A DNA stretch of 64,000 nucleotides, from the NCBI GenBank assembly GCA_949126835.1, contig OX421497.1, positions 10,350,920-10,414,919 on the forward strand, written 5' to 3'. Shown here in pieces: positions 45,043 to 57,400 of this stretch (positions are counted from its first letter, which is position 1; the number at the start of each line of letters is the position of its first letter). Under the pieces are notes generated by a model that was given only the letters and a program-made list of their open reading frames with translations, was not told the origin of the DNA and did not search any database. The DNA comes from Anisus vortex (lineage: Eukaryota; Mollusca; Gastropoda; Planorbidae). The position numbers and the translations under genes are program-made.

Positions 45043-45449
45043 GATAAACTCAAGACGCTTTTTTTGATCAATCTGAACTTGTCGTATTTCAAAGCAAAAC
45101 TTATTACTTTAACATTATTTGTAGCCTAAATCAGTCAATGGACTTACGGCTAATTATATTCTGATTTTTACTACATACCTTCAGGGTTAAATCAACTTGG
45201 TGTTGTTAACAGCACTCGAGTACAAAATACAAATTAAACCCACAAAACCCGATTGTCGTCTACACACTCTGTTAATTGCCCTTGCATTCATGAATTAAAT
45301 TAAGATAAATTAAATATAAATTATAAAAAAACTCCTTGTTGACAATGGTTAAAAGTGTAAGCTTTTTTGTACGCACGCATAAATGGGAACAATGCATAGG
45401 GAGTTTATGAAAATATAACATTTATGTGTAAGTAATATATGGATGACGC

Positions 45450-45505
45450 CTTAGTATCAATAATCTTCTTTATAGAAGGAGCATCTGTAATGTATAAAAT
45501 AGTAC
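45450..45505 (+). mobile_element. Solo LINE 3' tail
   Basis: CAATAATCTTCTTTATAGAA followed by GGAGCATCTGTAAT matches the 3' end of the LINE at 49404-49665. Nothing of the LINE body is left. Confidence 0.65.
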
Positions 45506-46302
45506 GGCTGTATTTATCACATTTAGCCGATATTTAAAAAAAAAACTTGTATTTTCGGCTGTGTATTAATTTGTAAGATACACGTCACATTCTGAATTTT
45601 CATTGATTGTGTGTCTCACAAACAGAACACTAAGATCACATGATCGCGAGTTCAATAACTTAGTATATAGTATGGCTCTTTGATACAAGGATAGACCTCC
45701 ATACATTGCACTCAAAATAAAGCACAACTTTACATCGGTTAAACGATTTCTTTTACTTGTCATTCTTGATGATTTGCATTTTCTATTCACAAGGTTGTGA
45801 TATATAGAACGAATGACCTCGCACTTGCTTTCATTGCCTGAATGGATTTAGACATTTCACGGTAATGAAAAGACACCGATATAGATAATGGAATAACAAA
45901 TTCAGTTTTCCGAATCCAAAGACGGGATTTAACATTTGACTCGTGTTGGCAAAAAAGAAATACGGACTAGATATAAGACATAAATATTCAAAATCTAGGA
46001 TCTATTTTAATGCTAAAAATATGATCTATGTAACATGTATTCTATAACTGGCTTTTTGCGCTTGCGTATTTAAAAAAAATATTTAGACAATTATGAATAT
46101 CAAATAGAAAAGAAGGAATGAGATTAAAAGAAAGGTTTAAGGATTACAATTATAAATTAAAGGCAAATCAATTCATGGTTTACAACGAGATTTGAATAGT
46201 ATACTTACTTCTGGCTTACTATAATATATAATAATTACTTAATTAATGTCAGAGACTGAATACTTGTTCATTTGGTGTATTCACCATCATGTTGTTACAT
46301 GA
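45506..46302. other. Intergenic sequence, no gene supported
   Basis: A minus-strand ORF of 74 codons (45566-45790) has no recognisable motif. The rest is AT-rich. Confidence 0.4.
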
Positions 46303-46400
46303 GTTATAAGATAAGCTAATATTGTTCTATCAATCCAAATAATTGGAATTTCGACTTGATCATAAAATATTTTTTTCAGCATATTATTAAGCATGATCAA
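46303..46400 (-). mobile_element. Degenerate LINE 3'-end fragment
   Basis: TTATAAGATAAGCTAATATT then CTATCAATCCAAATAATTGG resembles the 19825-19960 family with more mutations. Confidence 0.5.
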
Positions 46401-46434
46401 TTCATATATATATTTGGCATCCTTCCATTTTCAA

Positions 46435-46880
46435 GTGACGATTGCGCAGTCTCCTTTACCTCTTCCCCTCGCCTGTCTCCTGGCTCGCTTCGCTTCACTC
46501 CTTTCAGCTAAGCTGGATTGACCTCTCCAGTTTGAGCTGAGGGAAGTCAAAAAGGAGGCCACGATGGCCTGGGCGATGCTTAAGATGGCCAGCTGTTGCC
46601 CCATGCAACAGGCCCTCTCTCTCCACACTGATGGTGAGTCCAAGGGAACAGCGAGCTGATACAACGAGGGACCATCTGCGTCGCAGGAGTTGCCAGAGAG
46701 ATAGCGCGTTCGCTATAAGACTGCCTTCTTCTGCCAGGAAATCCATCTCCTGATTTTCTGTTAAGGTTTACTCGCGTAGCCTATCCATGAACAGGTGTGG
46801 CCGCGAGGCAGCGGAGGTTTGAGATCGGAGTTTCCCTCTCCTAGATGAGCTTCCTATCAACGTCTACAAGACCCATCTAC
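46435..46880 (-). mobile_element. 5' UTR-only fragment of an RTE-like LINE
   Basis: On the minus strand the sequence aligns by eye with the 5' leader of LINE copy B. CATCTAGGAGAGGGAAACTC corresponds to TGTCTAGGAGAAGGATACTC at 57204. Other matches are AACCTCCGCTGCCTCGCGG, AGTAAACCTTAACAGAAAAT and CTCAAACTGGAGAGG. It is GC-rich against its AT-rich surroundings and stops before the endonuclease ORF. Confidence 0.75.
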
Positions 46881-47255
46881 CCGAAGCTGCTGGTTTTAAT
46901 TCATATATAAAATAAATTACCGGTATATAAAAAAACTAAACAAAGCAACGACAATGTTTTTTAAAAAAGGGCGGACCAAGGGCATACATTTAATCATTCA
47001 ACACTATTAAAAATGGCGGACCGAGGGAATACACTCAATCATCCAACACTATAGAAAGTGCAAACTCGGTTTACAAAGTCGTGTGTTTATCAGCGACCCC
47101 CCACAACCTCTTCTTCTTGAGATATAGTCCACATTCATAGATTTAGACTATATATACAATCTAGCCTGGCTTTTTTTCTTCGATTACGATTTAATTCCTA
47201 TTTTGTGTTCCAAGATATTGTTTGTCTAAAATGACCTTGCATCAGTTGGCGTAGA
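46881..47255. other. Spacer with a GGCGGACC.AGGG duplication
   Basis: GGGCGGACCAAGGGCATACA near 46970 is echoed by GGCGGACCGAGGGAATACAC near 47013, an imperfect 43-bp tandem pair. No gene is seen. Confidence 0.45.
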
Positions 47256-47329
47256 ATGAGATTTGCACTGGTTTCATATTATGAGTGCCAGTGTGTATAC
47301 AATTTTCGTCACCGATTGCCGGCCATCAG

Positions 47330-47580
47330 TGCCTACGGCCTACACGATAACGAGAAGCCGACTTATTTCGAGGAACTAATCGAACCATATGTTTTGCAAA
47401 GCTCGCTCTGTTCTGTTGAATCTTCTCTTCTGGAGGTGCCCCCCCCCCCCATTTCTCATTGACGGCCGTAGGCCTGAGAGCCTTCTCTACATCTGGCCCA
47501 AAAGTCTGGAATCTGCTCCCACTTCAGTTTAGGCAGACACGTTGTATCATTTATTTAAAAAAAAAGATCTTAAACTAATT
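47330..47580 (+). mobile_element. CR1-like LINE C-terminal fragment
   Basis: TYFEELIEPYVLQSSLCSVE and SSLLEVP are followed, after a frameshift at a C-run, by GLRAFSTSGPKVWNLLPLQF and RQT. This is the PPYL.ELI.PY.P.RSLRS...GERAFS..APKLWNSLP block at the C-terminus of CR1-type LINEs. Confidence 0.75.
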
Positions 47581-47855
47581 TTTTCTACCCCCTACTGTTT
47601 TATATTAAGTCGGTTACTAGGTCCGAACATTTTGAGAGTATCAATACGCTCTAGAATAGATCTAGGCCCTAGGCTACATCCTTTGATGTAATCAAGAATT
47701 TTCTAAATATTAGCTTACAGTCTAAAGACCTGTATTTGAAGTATGCCTAGATCTATATGCATGCTTTTTGTTGCTCAATGTTAAATGTGCCCTGAAATTA
47801 CATTATGTTTGTTGATTAATTAAATTATTATTATTAATTGTGTTTTAGTCTGGTG

Positions 47856-48053
47856 CAGAGGTCGGCAACCTACGCACGCGTGCCAGACGTTGCACGCAGA
47901 GCTATTTTCAATGGCACGCGGAAGACCTAAAAAAGGATATTCATGTCTTTACTACAATAAATTGGGGCAGGATAAATTTTAGGAGCTTGACACGCGGAAT
48001 AAATAAGAAATCCTACTTGGCACAATATTATCAAAAGGTTGCCGACCATGGAG
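47856..48053 (+). mobile_element. hAT MITE (about 198 bp)
   Basis: The left end is CAGAGGTCGGCAACC and the right end GGTTGCCGACCATGG. Flanking GTCTGGTG and GTCTCGTG are an imperfect 8-bp duplication. The interior (GCACGCAGAGCTATTTTCAA, TGGCACGCGGAAGACC) matches 44291-44497. Confidence 0.8.
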
Positions 48054-48232
48054 TCTCGTGTGTGTTATTTTAACCAGTTTTCTGTCTGATCGTTTTTTTT
48101 AAATAAGTTGTACGTACACATTTAAATAACCCCCTACCCTCACCCCTACGCACCCGTACGCAAACAATCTCTTAGATCCAACCACCCCTCACCCGCCTTG
48201 AGGGCGTACGTAATATATGTGTGGCCCCCTTG

Positions 48233-48424
48233 CAGTGGCGTAGCTAGGGAAGGGGGAGGGGGTACGAATTCGAAAGTTCTCCCGGGCCTCTCCTTGAGGG
48301 GGGGGGGGCTCAAAAGGAGTATCCGATTTTTTTTTTTGTCATGTCATAATGTCGAATGTCAAAATGCAGGGGCCCTTAAAGAGGCCCAGCCCCCCGGGCC
48401 CCCAAATCTCTAGCAACGGCACTG
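48233..48424 (+). mobile_element. hAT-like MITE (192 bp)
   Basis: The ends CAGTGGCGTAGCTAGGGA and CTAGCAACGGCACTG match 6738-6912 in opposite orientation, and CATAATGTCGAATGTCAAAA is shared internally. The flanks are C-rich (48225-48232 and 48425 onward), so no duplication can be called. Confidence 0.8.
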
Positions 48425-48547
48425 CCCCCCCCCCCCTGTTCACCACCTGACGACGCATTGATGCGCACAGTTAGCAGCACTTACAGTTTTTTTACTAGTT
48501 TCCGAATAATTATGCACATATTTGAAGGTCTCACTAAAAATAAAAAA

Positions 48548-49403
48548 CACAGACACACACAGACACACATAGACACACACACAGGCACACACACAGAAAC
48601 ACACGCACACACACAAACACACACACAGAAACACAAACAGGCACACAAACACACACACACAGATACACACAGACACACAGGCACACACACAGACACACAC
48701 ACGCAGACACACAGGCACACACACAGACACACACAGGCACACATACAGGCACACACACATACACACATAGGCGCACACACACAGGTACACACACAGACAC
48801 ACACACAGACACACACACACACAGACACACACAGGCACGAACACAGACACAGACACACACAAGCACACACACAGACACACACAGGCACACACACAGACAT
48901 ACACACAGACACACACAGATACACACACAGACACACACAGGCATACACAGACACACACAGGCACACACACACAGACACACACACAGACACACACAGGCAC
49001 ACACACAGACACACACACAGATATACACAGACACACACACAGACACACACAGGCACACACACAGACACACACACAGACACACACAGACACACACAGGCAC
49101 ACACACAGACACACAGGCACACACACACAGACACACATAGGCACTCACACAAACACAAAGGCACACATACAGGCAAACACACATACACACATAGGCGCAC
49201 ACACACAGACACACACAGGCACACACACAGACATACACACAGACACACACAGGCAGACACACAGACACACACAGGCACACACACAGACTCACACACAGAC
49301 ACACACACAGACACACACACAGACACACACACAGACATACACAGGCACACACACAGACACACACACACAGATACACACAGACACACACACACACACACAA
49401 AGA
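48548..49403 (+). repeat. CA-rich compound microsatellite
   Basis: About 850 bp of (CA)n is interrupted mainly by AGACAC and GGCACAC units. Long frames on both strands (CVCVC or THTDTH repeats) are composition artefacts. A block around 48745-48780 recurs near 49160-49200, so segments were duplicated. Confidence 0.95.
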
Positions 49404-49665
49404 TCGTGCATCGTTTTCAACGTTTAATAGCCATAGCTAGTGTATCTTTAATTAAAATAAATGCATATAAGTACTCTTTCTTCCCGAGAGGCATTCGGGC
49501 ATGGAACGGGTTGCCTGAAAGAATAAGGAAAACCAGTAACTTAACACCATTTAAAACATTAATAAAGAAGCAAGACTAGACGCGGACCACGGATGAGCGT
49601 AGGACCTAATAATCTTCTTTATAGAAGGAGCGTCTGTAATATTATATAAGATAAGATAAAAATTA
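49404..49665 (+). mobile_element. LINE 3' end: C-terminal codons plus 3' UTR tail
   Basis: After the microsatellite the frame reads [20 protein letters not shown] and KYSFFPRGIRAWNGLPERI, then a stop at 49577-49579. SFFPR.IR.WN.LP is the usual C-terminus of CR1/jockey-type LINE proteins. The 3' UTR is short, GATGAGCGTAGGACCTAATA then ATCTTCTTTATAGAAGGAGC and GTCTGTAA, and ends in TATAAGATAAGATAA repeats. This is the reference copy for the tails found alone at 20855, 36045 and 45450 and on the SINEs at 5996 and 7268. Confidence 0.8.
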
Positions 49666-51403
49666 ACGTCTTTTTATCCAGTAACTAAAAATTTTTTCGT
49701 TTTTTTAACCTTATAGTATTCAAGGTGAATTTTTTTCAAACTTTTAATTGGTGTGTATATAGGTCACTTATATAATAGATCTACTGTATTTACTAGAAAT
49801 CAATGATATATTGACCCGGAGTTCTCTCAAATATCGACAAAAGGAAATGGTGAATTTCGTTTTTGTCAAACATTCCTACCAGGAAGTCAACATTTTTCTT
49901 TTCGTATTTTAAGTATTTAGATGTAAATGCACTGATCGTTCTGAAGTAAAAAAGCGTCTATAAGACCATTTAAAAGCAGTTCCAAAAATTTATTTAGCAT
50001 ATTAAAAGCGTTTTTCAAATCTGCAGACAATGCAGAACATTGAAATAAATAAGATTTAAAAAAAAATCGAATTGAATACTTTGGAAGGGAGGTAGTTAGC
50101 ATAATATAGCCTACCTAGAGGTCGTAAAGAAGTCCTCTAAATAAAATAAAAACCGGGGGTGAAGGAGAGGAAATTAACCTTTTTAATTTTAGAACTATAG
50201 TTACCATGGTGGACAGTGTAAACAATTATGCAACCTTCATGATACCAAGAGACAGGGTTAAGGTTAGCTTTGTGGATTGGTAAATTTAGTTCTGTCACAT
50301 TTTATGCACAGGCAAAGCTCCGATTGGATGATAATTATTATTACAGAGGTAGGGCTCATAATTAGTGCGTAGTATCAGGGCCATGCAATAGCGGGGTCCC
50401 GGGGCTTATTGTAATAATCGTTCAGGGCCAAGATTTATAAGGATTTGTAGATTTAAAAAAAACCGATATGTAATTTGTCTGTAAATTTTTTGGAGGCTCA
50501 AGCATTCTCTGCAGTGACCGGGTATGTATTGTAGTTAACTATATTATTATTATTTCCATTCTATTTGTACGATTGTATGCAGATCTACATCTGCTATTCA
50601 ATTGCGTAATAATTGGATAACACTGAGATTGTTATGCGATCGCATGGATAAATGCGCAATACTAATAATCACCATATCTCATTTTTAAAAACAGTTGTTT
50701 TTCAAAATTATATGCAATGTAAAGGATTTATTTAAGTATTTCTTAAATTATTGCACACTTAATTCCTTTGGTTCCTCATTGAACATAGGGTGCTAGGGCC
50801 TCAACAATAGCTCTCTGGTGCACTAAAATTCTGGGCAACCTTTATTTTTTACTTTACCCCATGAAAGGTTGCAGCTTTTCATTTAATCCTCACAGGATCA
50901 TCTCCAGGTGGCATTAGGGCGACCAATCCGTCTCTTTCCCTTTGGGTTTCATAGTACCATTGTAAAGCCTATCGGGTGATGTCCTGTGGGGTTTTTCGTA
51001 GGGTATGCCTAATCCACCACTACTTTTGCCATATAATTTAATAGTTTTTTAAAAATAATTTCTTACTAATTTGTTGTTTTTGCTTTTTAAAATTTATTTT
51101 TCTTATCTACTATTTAATCAAACTTAATTTTTTTGCATGTTATGCTATTGTTTAATTAAAATACTTTTTCAGTTGCTGTATTTATACATTTTTTATATGT
51201 TTATTTTTATTTTTTTATCGCTTATTGTTAAGGTTGCAATATAAACGTTCATAATTCTTACACTTAAAAGTTATTTCTTTTTTTTTTATTTCTTAGAATG
51301 CCTTGTCACAAGAAAACTAGTATACTTAACATAAACAGACTGTGAACGACTATGTTCATCCTATGATAAGGCTGTTTGTTAATAATTTAAAAACATCACC
51401 ACA
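49666..51403. other. AT-rich flank and probable promoter of the 51404 gene
   Basis: No coding sequence is supported. The stretch just before 51404 (51300-51400) would be 5' UTR or promoter. Confidence 0.35.
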
Positions 51404-54400
51404 ATGGCGACTACAGAATTGGTAAATATATATGATTTTAATCTTTGTCCTGAAGTTAAAGTATTCTTAAATCCTAACCATTTTAACTTCATACATTTTT
51501 CTTTTGCCTAAAAACAAAAACGACAGAACCGAATATTGTAGAATATCAATAAACGTTCTAGAAATAAGTTTTTTTTTTAAATAAAAAGTTACAGGCATTA
51601 TTTTTTTACATAAGATTATATCGTCCTTTGTTCCAACCTACAGGTTGGCAGGGCTTGGGTGGATTTGAACCCGGGTCAGAGTAGTAGCTAAAGGATTGGG
51701 GCTACATTGGTATACGGGCGCTAAAATTATGCTTAGAGCTTTTCGTTTATAAAAATGAGATTGAACGTTCGGGGGGGGGGGGGGGGTTGCCCGACGCGCT
51801 TAATTTTATAGTTCTTCCCTGGGCGCAAAATATCCAAACTACGCCTCTGATCCGGGTCGTCGTGTCGACAGTCTTAACTAGGGTTGTTAAACGAAAACCG
51901 GAATACCGAATTTGATTTTCAAAACCGGATTTCGGTTTGTTGGTTGAAAGGTAATCATTACTTCAAGTAGCACCCCCTTTATTTGGTTCTAATGGAAATA
52001 TTTTTAATAAATAATGTTGGATTCGCACAAAACAATTCATAAAATAAGATAAGATTAAATACATATTCCTTTGATTGGTGCTACGCGAAACCTTTTAATA
52101 TATTTTTTTACAAGTCTAAGTCCACGTGTGTTTTTGGTAACTATTACTTTTGAAACTGTCCTTTCTCTCATATTCCCCTTTACGATGAATTATTTTTGTC
52201 TAAGTTTATAGAAAAACAGTTTCGATATGGCTAGTATGCATCTGCATACGAAGCATTCTGGGTTAACATCGTTATCCCCTTCATATGCTTCTTAATATTA
52301 TGGTCAACGATAATCGGAAATTTGATTATCACTATTGTACGCTAATATCGGTTTTAATCAATTAGCTCAGGTTTATTTTAGTTATAAAGAGCTTGATGGT
52401 AAAGTGTACAAAATCATATTGTATTCACACAAATCAACCTTGAATGCCAAGCAAACACTCATTAAGTTTGAACTATTTTTCAAATATACCCACAAAACTA
52501 CGCGCATGAGGCTCTTCCGGCCTGTGACTTGCGCAATAAGCGGGGGGGGGGGTGTGAGAGAACCGAAATCCGGTTTTAAACTGGTTTCATACAAACGAAA
52601 ACCGGTTTTGGAGAAAAACCGGTTTTAACATCCCTAGTCTTAACACAAAACGAGACGTGAACCCATCTTCTCTAAAGTTAGAAATCGAGAAAAGAGTAAA
52701 GATACTTTTGCTACGCACTGTATCTACACTCACCAAAATGGTTCAGTGCAAATAGTTGGCCGTTCCCATCCACTCTAAACTCTAAACTCCGGCAAGGCTT
52801 CTCTGCAGTTTCGACACCGCGAGTCCACGCGGGGCCTAAATCTGCTAAAGTAAGCTCATAGAGGACATTGTCCTAGGGGAGTGTGCGCTCCTGGCTTTGC
52901 TACTTCTGCTGTGGCTGTACAAGCCCACACGCGAGTGACAGTCTCTCTTGCACTTCTTGCACAAGAAGGCAGCATTAGTCGTTGGCTGATCTTCCCTTCA
53001 TTATGATGCGTTTTTCGTCAGCAAGCTGTTGCAGATTGTGTTCTCCTGCTTCCAGCCCGGTGGTCAACGCTTGTCTCCAGCTGGACCTGTCTCTGGCAAT
53101 TCTTCCCAGCTATTTTTGTCTATGGCTAGGGCTTTAAGGTCCTTCTTGCAGACATCTGAGAATCGGAGATGTGGCCGGCCTATGGCTAGTTCTGAGTATA
53201 GGATATCTTTGGGGATTCTAACATCCTCTAACCTAAAAATGTCCTAGCCATCTGAGCCGAGGTTGACGGAAAAAATTCGTTGTTAGTGTCTTGGTCTTGG
53301 CAGGAGAATCGATAAAGAGTCAGAGACAACGCTTAGAAAATGCGCCCAATCTCTTCTCTTGAAGATTAAAGTCCAGGTAACGCCGGCATAGAGGAGAGTG
53401 TGTAACACGCATGGACGTACACAGCTACTTTGGTGTTGATGTTCAGCCTTTTCTTGTTCCACACTTTCTGTCATAGTTGGGCGAATGTAGTGGAGGTCTT
53501 GCCGATCAAGAGCTCTGAATCTAGTGAGAGATTGCTAGTGATGGTCGAGCCAAGGTATGTGAAGTGCTCCAAAGTCTCAACTTGGCAGTCTTTGATGGTA
53601 ATTTTAGGTGGGTCAGCTTTCTTTCTTTCTGCCATCACATTCGTCTTTTTAAGGCTGATAATTAGGCCAAAGTCGCAAGCGGCTTTGGCAAATCGGTTAG
53701 CAGAGACAGACTCTTTACTATTCTTCACTTACCTGTATAAAAATAATCAGGTAAAAGAGATATAACTACATATTGACTTAATTTCGCTATATTTCTTTTT
53801 CAGATTAGACAATCGCAATCTAAAAGGGTAAAAAAAATTTGTTCTTACTTTATTTGCACTATATACTTTTGTTTTCGAACTAATGTTAAGCATCAACAAT
53901 AGAGCATTTGCAATAGGCATGGCTTAGTTTTCTATGACACGTATCTATGTAAATAAAAGCCATGTTGGAGACATGGTGGAATAAAATTTTTCATTACCAT
54001 GACTATTTTACACCCAATGGTTTAAATTTTAGCTTTGAATGTTTATTTTTATGGAATTATCTGTTTTAAAGTATCTTAATTCGTTGGTTGAATGGAGGAG
54101 AAAACGAAATGAAGATATTTTTCTTTACAGAAGTCAACACACGCTAACAAAGTTTCACCAGGTGAAATGGAGCTAGCAGCTGTTGACAAGGAACAAGAAG
54201 ACCTTGACAAAGAACAAGAACACGTATTGAAATTTTTCGTTGTTAAAATCACATATAATTTGTTTAAGAAGGATGTATAGATAGCGAGAGGAAGAAATAA
54301 AGAGAGAGAGAGATATATATAATAGATGTATAGTAACGAAAATAATAAAAGTAAAGAATATATGAGTATAAGTAAAGAGTATAAGTAAAGAGTATAAGTA

Positions 54401-57400
54401 AAGAGTATAAGTAAAGAGTATAAGTAAAGAGTATAAGTAAAGAGTATAAGTAAAGAGTATAAGTAAAGAGTATAAGTAAAGAGTATAAGTAAAGAGTATA
54501 AGTAAAGAGTATAAGTAAAGAGTATAAGTAAAGAGTATAAGTAAAGAGTATAAGTAAAGAGTATAAGTAAAGAGTATAAGTAAAGAGTATAAGTAAAGAG
54601 TATAAGTAAAGAGTATAAGTTAAGAGTATAAGTAAAGAGTATAGTGAAGAGTATACGTAAAGAGTATAAGTAAAGAGTATAGATGAAGAGTATAAGTAAA
54701 GAGTATAAGTGAAGAGTATAAGTAAAGAGTATAAGTAAAGAGTATAAGTAAAGAGTATAAGTAAAGAGTATAAGTAAAGAGTATAAGTAAAGAGTATAAG
54801 TAAAGAGTATAAGTTAAGAGTATAAGTAAAGAGTATAAGTAAAGAGTATAAGTAAAGAGTATAAGTAAAGAGTATTAGTAAAGAGTATACGTTAAGAGTA
54901 TAAGTAAAGAGTATAGTGAAGAGTATACGTAAAGAGTATAAGTAAAGAGTATAGATGAAGAGTATAAGTACAGAGTATAAGTAAAGAGTATAGATGAAGA
55001 GTATAAGTACAGAGTATAAGTAAAGAGTATAAGTAAAGAGTATAAGTAAAGAGTATAAGTAAAGAGTATAAGTAAAGAGTATAAGTAAAGAGTATAAGTA
55101 AAGAGTATAAGTAAAGAGTATAAGTAAAGAGTATAAGTAAAGAGTATAAGTTAAAAGTATAAGTAAAGAGTATAGTGAAGAGTATACGTAAAGAGTATAA
55201 GTAAAGAGTATAGATGAAGAGTATAAGTAAAGAGTATAAGTGAAGAGTATAAGTAAAGAGTATAAGTAAAGAGTATAAGTAAAGAGTATAAGTAAAGAGT
55301 ATAAGTAAAGAGTATTAGTAAAGAGTATAAGTAAAGAGTATAAGTAAAGAGTATTAATAAAGAGTATAAGTAAAGAGTATAAGTAAAGAGTATAAGTAAA
55401 GAGTATAAATAAAGAGTATATATGAAGAGTATACGTAAAGAGTATAAGTAAAGAGTATAGATGAAGAGTATAAGTAAAGAGTATAAGTGAAGAGTATAAG
55501 TAAAGAGTATAAGTAAAGAGTATAAGTAAAGAGTATAAGTAAAGAGTATAAGTAAAGAGTATTAGTAAAGAGTATAAGTAAAGACTATAAGTAAAGAGTA
55601 TTAATAAAGAGTATAAGTAAAGAGTATAAGTAAAGAGTATAAGTAAAGAGTATAAATAAAGAGTATATATGAAGAGTATATATGAAGAGTATAAGTGGAT
55701 AGTATAAGTGAAGAGTATAAGTTAAGAGTATAAGTAAAAAGTATAAGTAAAGAGTATAAGTAAAGAGTATAAGTAAAGAGTATAAGTAAAGAGTATAAGT
55801 AAAGAGTATAAGTAAAGAGTATAAGTAAAGAGCATAAGTAAAGAATACAAGTAAAGAGTATAAGTAAAGAGTATAAGTAAAGAGAATAATTAAAGAGTAT
55901 AAGTAAAGAGTATAAGTAAAGAATATAAGTAAAGAGTATAAGTAAAGAGTATAAGTAAAGAGTATAAGTAAAGAGTATAAGTAAAGAGTATAAGTAAAGA
56001 GTATAAGTAAAGAGTATAAGTAAAGAGTATAAGTAAAGAGTATAAGTAAAGAGTATAAGTAAAGAGTATAAGTTAAGAGTATAAGTAAAGAGTATAGTGA
56101 AGAGTATACGTAAAGAGTATAAGTAAAGAGTATAGATGAAGAGTATAAGTAAAGAGTATAAGTGAAGAGTATAAGTAAAGAGTATAAGTAAAGAGTATAA
56201 GTAAAGAGTATAAGTAAAGAGTATAAGTAAAGAGTATAAGTAAAGAGTATAAGTTAAGAGTATAAGTAAAGAGTATAGTGAAGAGTATACGTAAAGAGTA
56301 TAAGTAAAGAGTATAGATGAAGAGTATAAGTAAAGAGTATAAGTGAAGAGTATAAGTAAAGAGTATAAGTAAAGAGTATAAGTAAAGAGTATAAGTAAAG
56401 AGTATAAGTAAAGAGTATTAGTAAAGAGTATAAGTAAAGAGTATAAGTAAAGAGTATTAATAAAGAGTATAAGTAAAGAGTATAAGTAAAGAGTATAAGT
56501 AAAGAGTATAAGTAAAGAGTATAAGTAAAGAGTATAAGTAAAGAGTATAAGTTAAGAGTATAAGTAAAGAGTATAGTGAAGAGTATACGTAAAGAGTATA
56601 AGTAAAGAGTATAGATGAAGAGTATAAGTAAAGAGTATAAGTGAAGAGTATAAGTAAAGAGTATAAGTAAAGAGTATAAGTAAAGAGTATAAGTAAAGAG
56701 TATAAGTAAAGAGTATTAGTAAAGAGTATAAGTAAAGAGTATAAGTAAAGAGTATTAATAAAGAGTATAAGTAAAGAGTATAAGTAAAGAGTATAAGTAA
56801 AGAGTATAAATAAAGAGTATATATGAAGAGTATATATGTAGAGTATAAGTGAATAGTATAAGTGAAGAGTATAAGTTAAGAGTATAAGTAAAAAGTATAA
56901 GTAAAGCGTATAAGTAAAGAGTATAAGTAAAGAGTATAAGTAAAGAGTATAAGTAAAGAGTATAAGTAAAGAGTATAAGTAAAGAGCATAAGTAAAGAAT
57001 ACAAGTAAAGAGTATAAGTAAAGAGTATAAGTAAAGAGAATAATTATAGAGTATAAGTAAAGAGTATAAGTAAAGAATATAAGTAAAGAGTATAAGTAAA
57101 GAGTATAAGTAAAGAGTATAAGTAAAGAGTATAAGTAAAGAGTATAAGTAAAGAGTATAAGTAAAGAGTATAAGTAAGGATGACCTTGGATGGTAGCCTG
57201 TCTAGGAGAAGGATACTCTGACTCCAAACCTACGCTGCCTTGCGGCTTACCCCTTCACGGGAAAGGCTAAGGGAGTAAACCCTGACAAAAAATCAGGAGC
57301 TGAAGTCCCTAAGGCGGTTTGACTGTGTATCGTCATCACCGGCAACTCCTGCGGCGCATCTGAAGCCAAGATGTATCGACTTTGTCGCTCCCTTGGATCC

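Noticed and set aside
48440..49579. ORFs of Cys-Val or Thr-His repeats on both strands
   Set aside because: They are a CA-rich microsatellite; only the last ~58 codons of the plus frame (after 49404) are genuine LINE sequence.
56457..57227. 256-codon minus-strand ORF rich in Leu/Tyr that looks like a membrane protein
   Set aside because: It is the 13-bp satellite read in reverse; three units give 13 codons, so hydrophobicity is a composition artefact.
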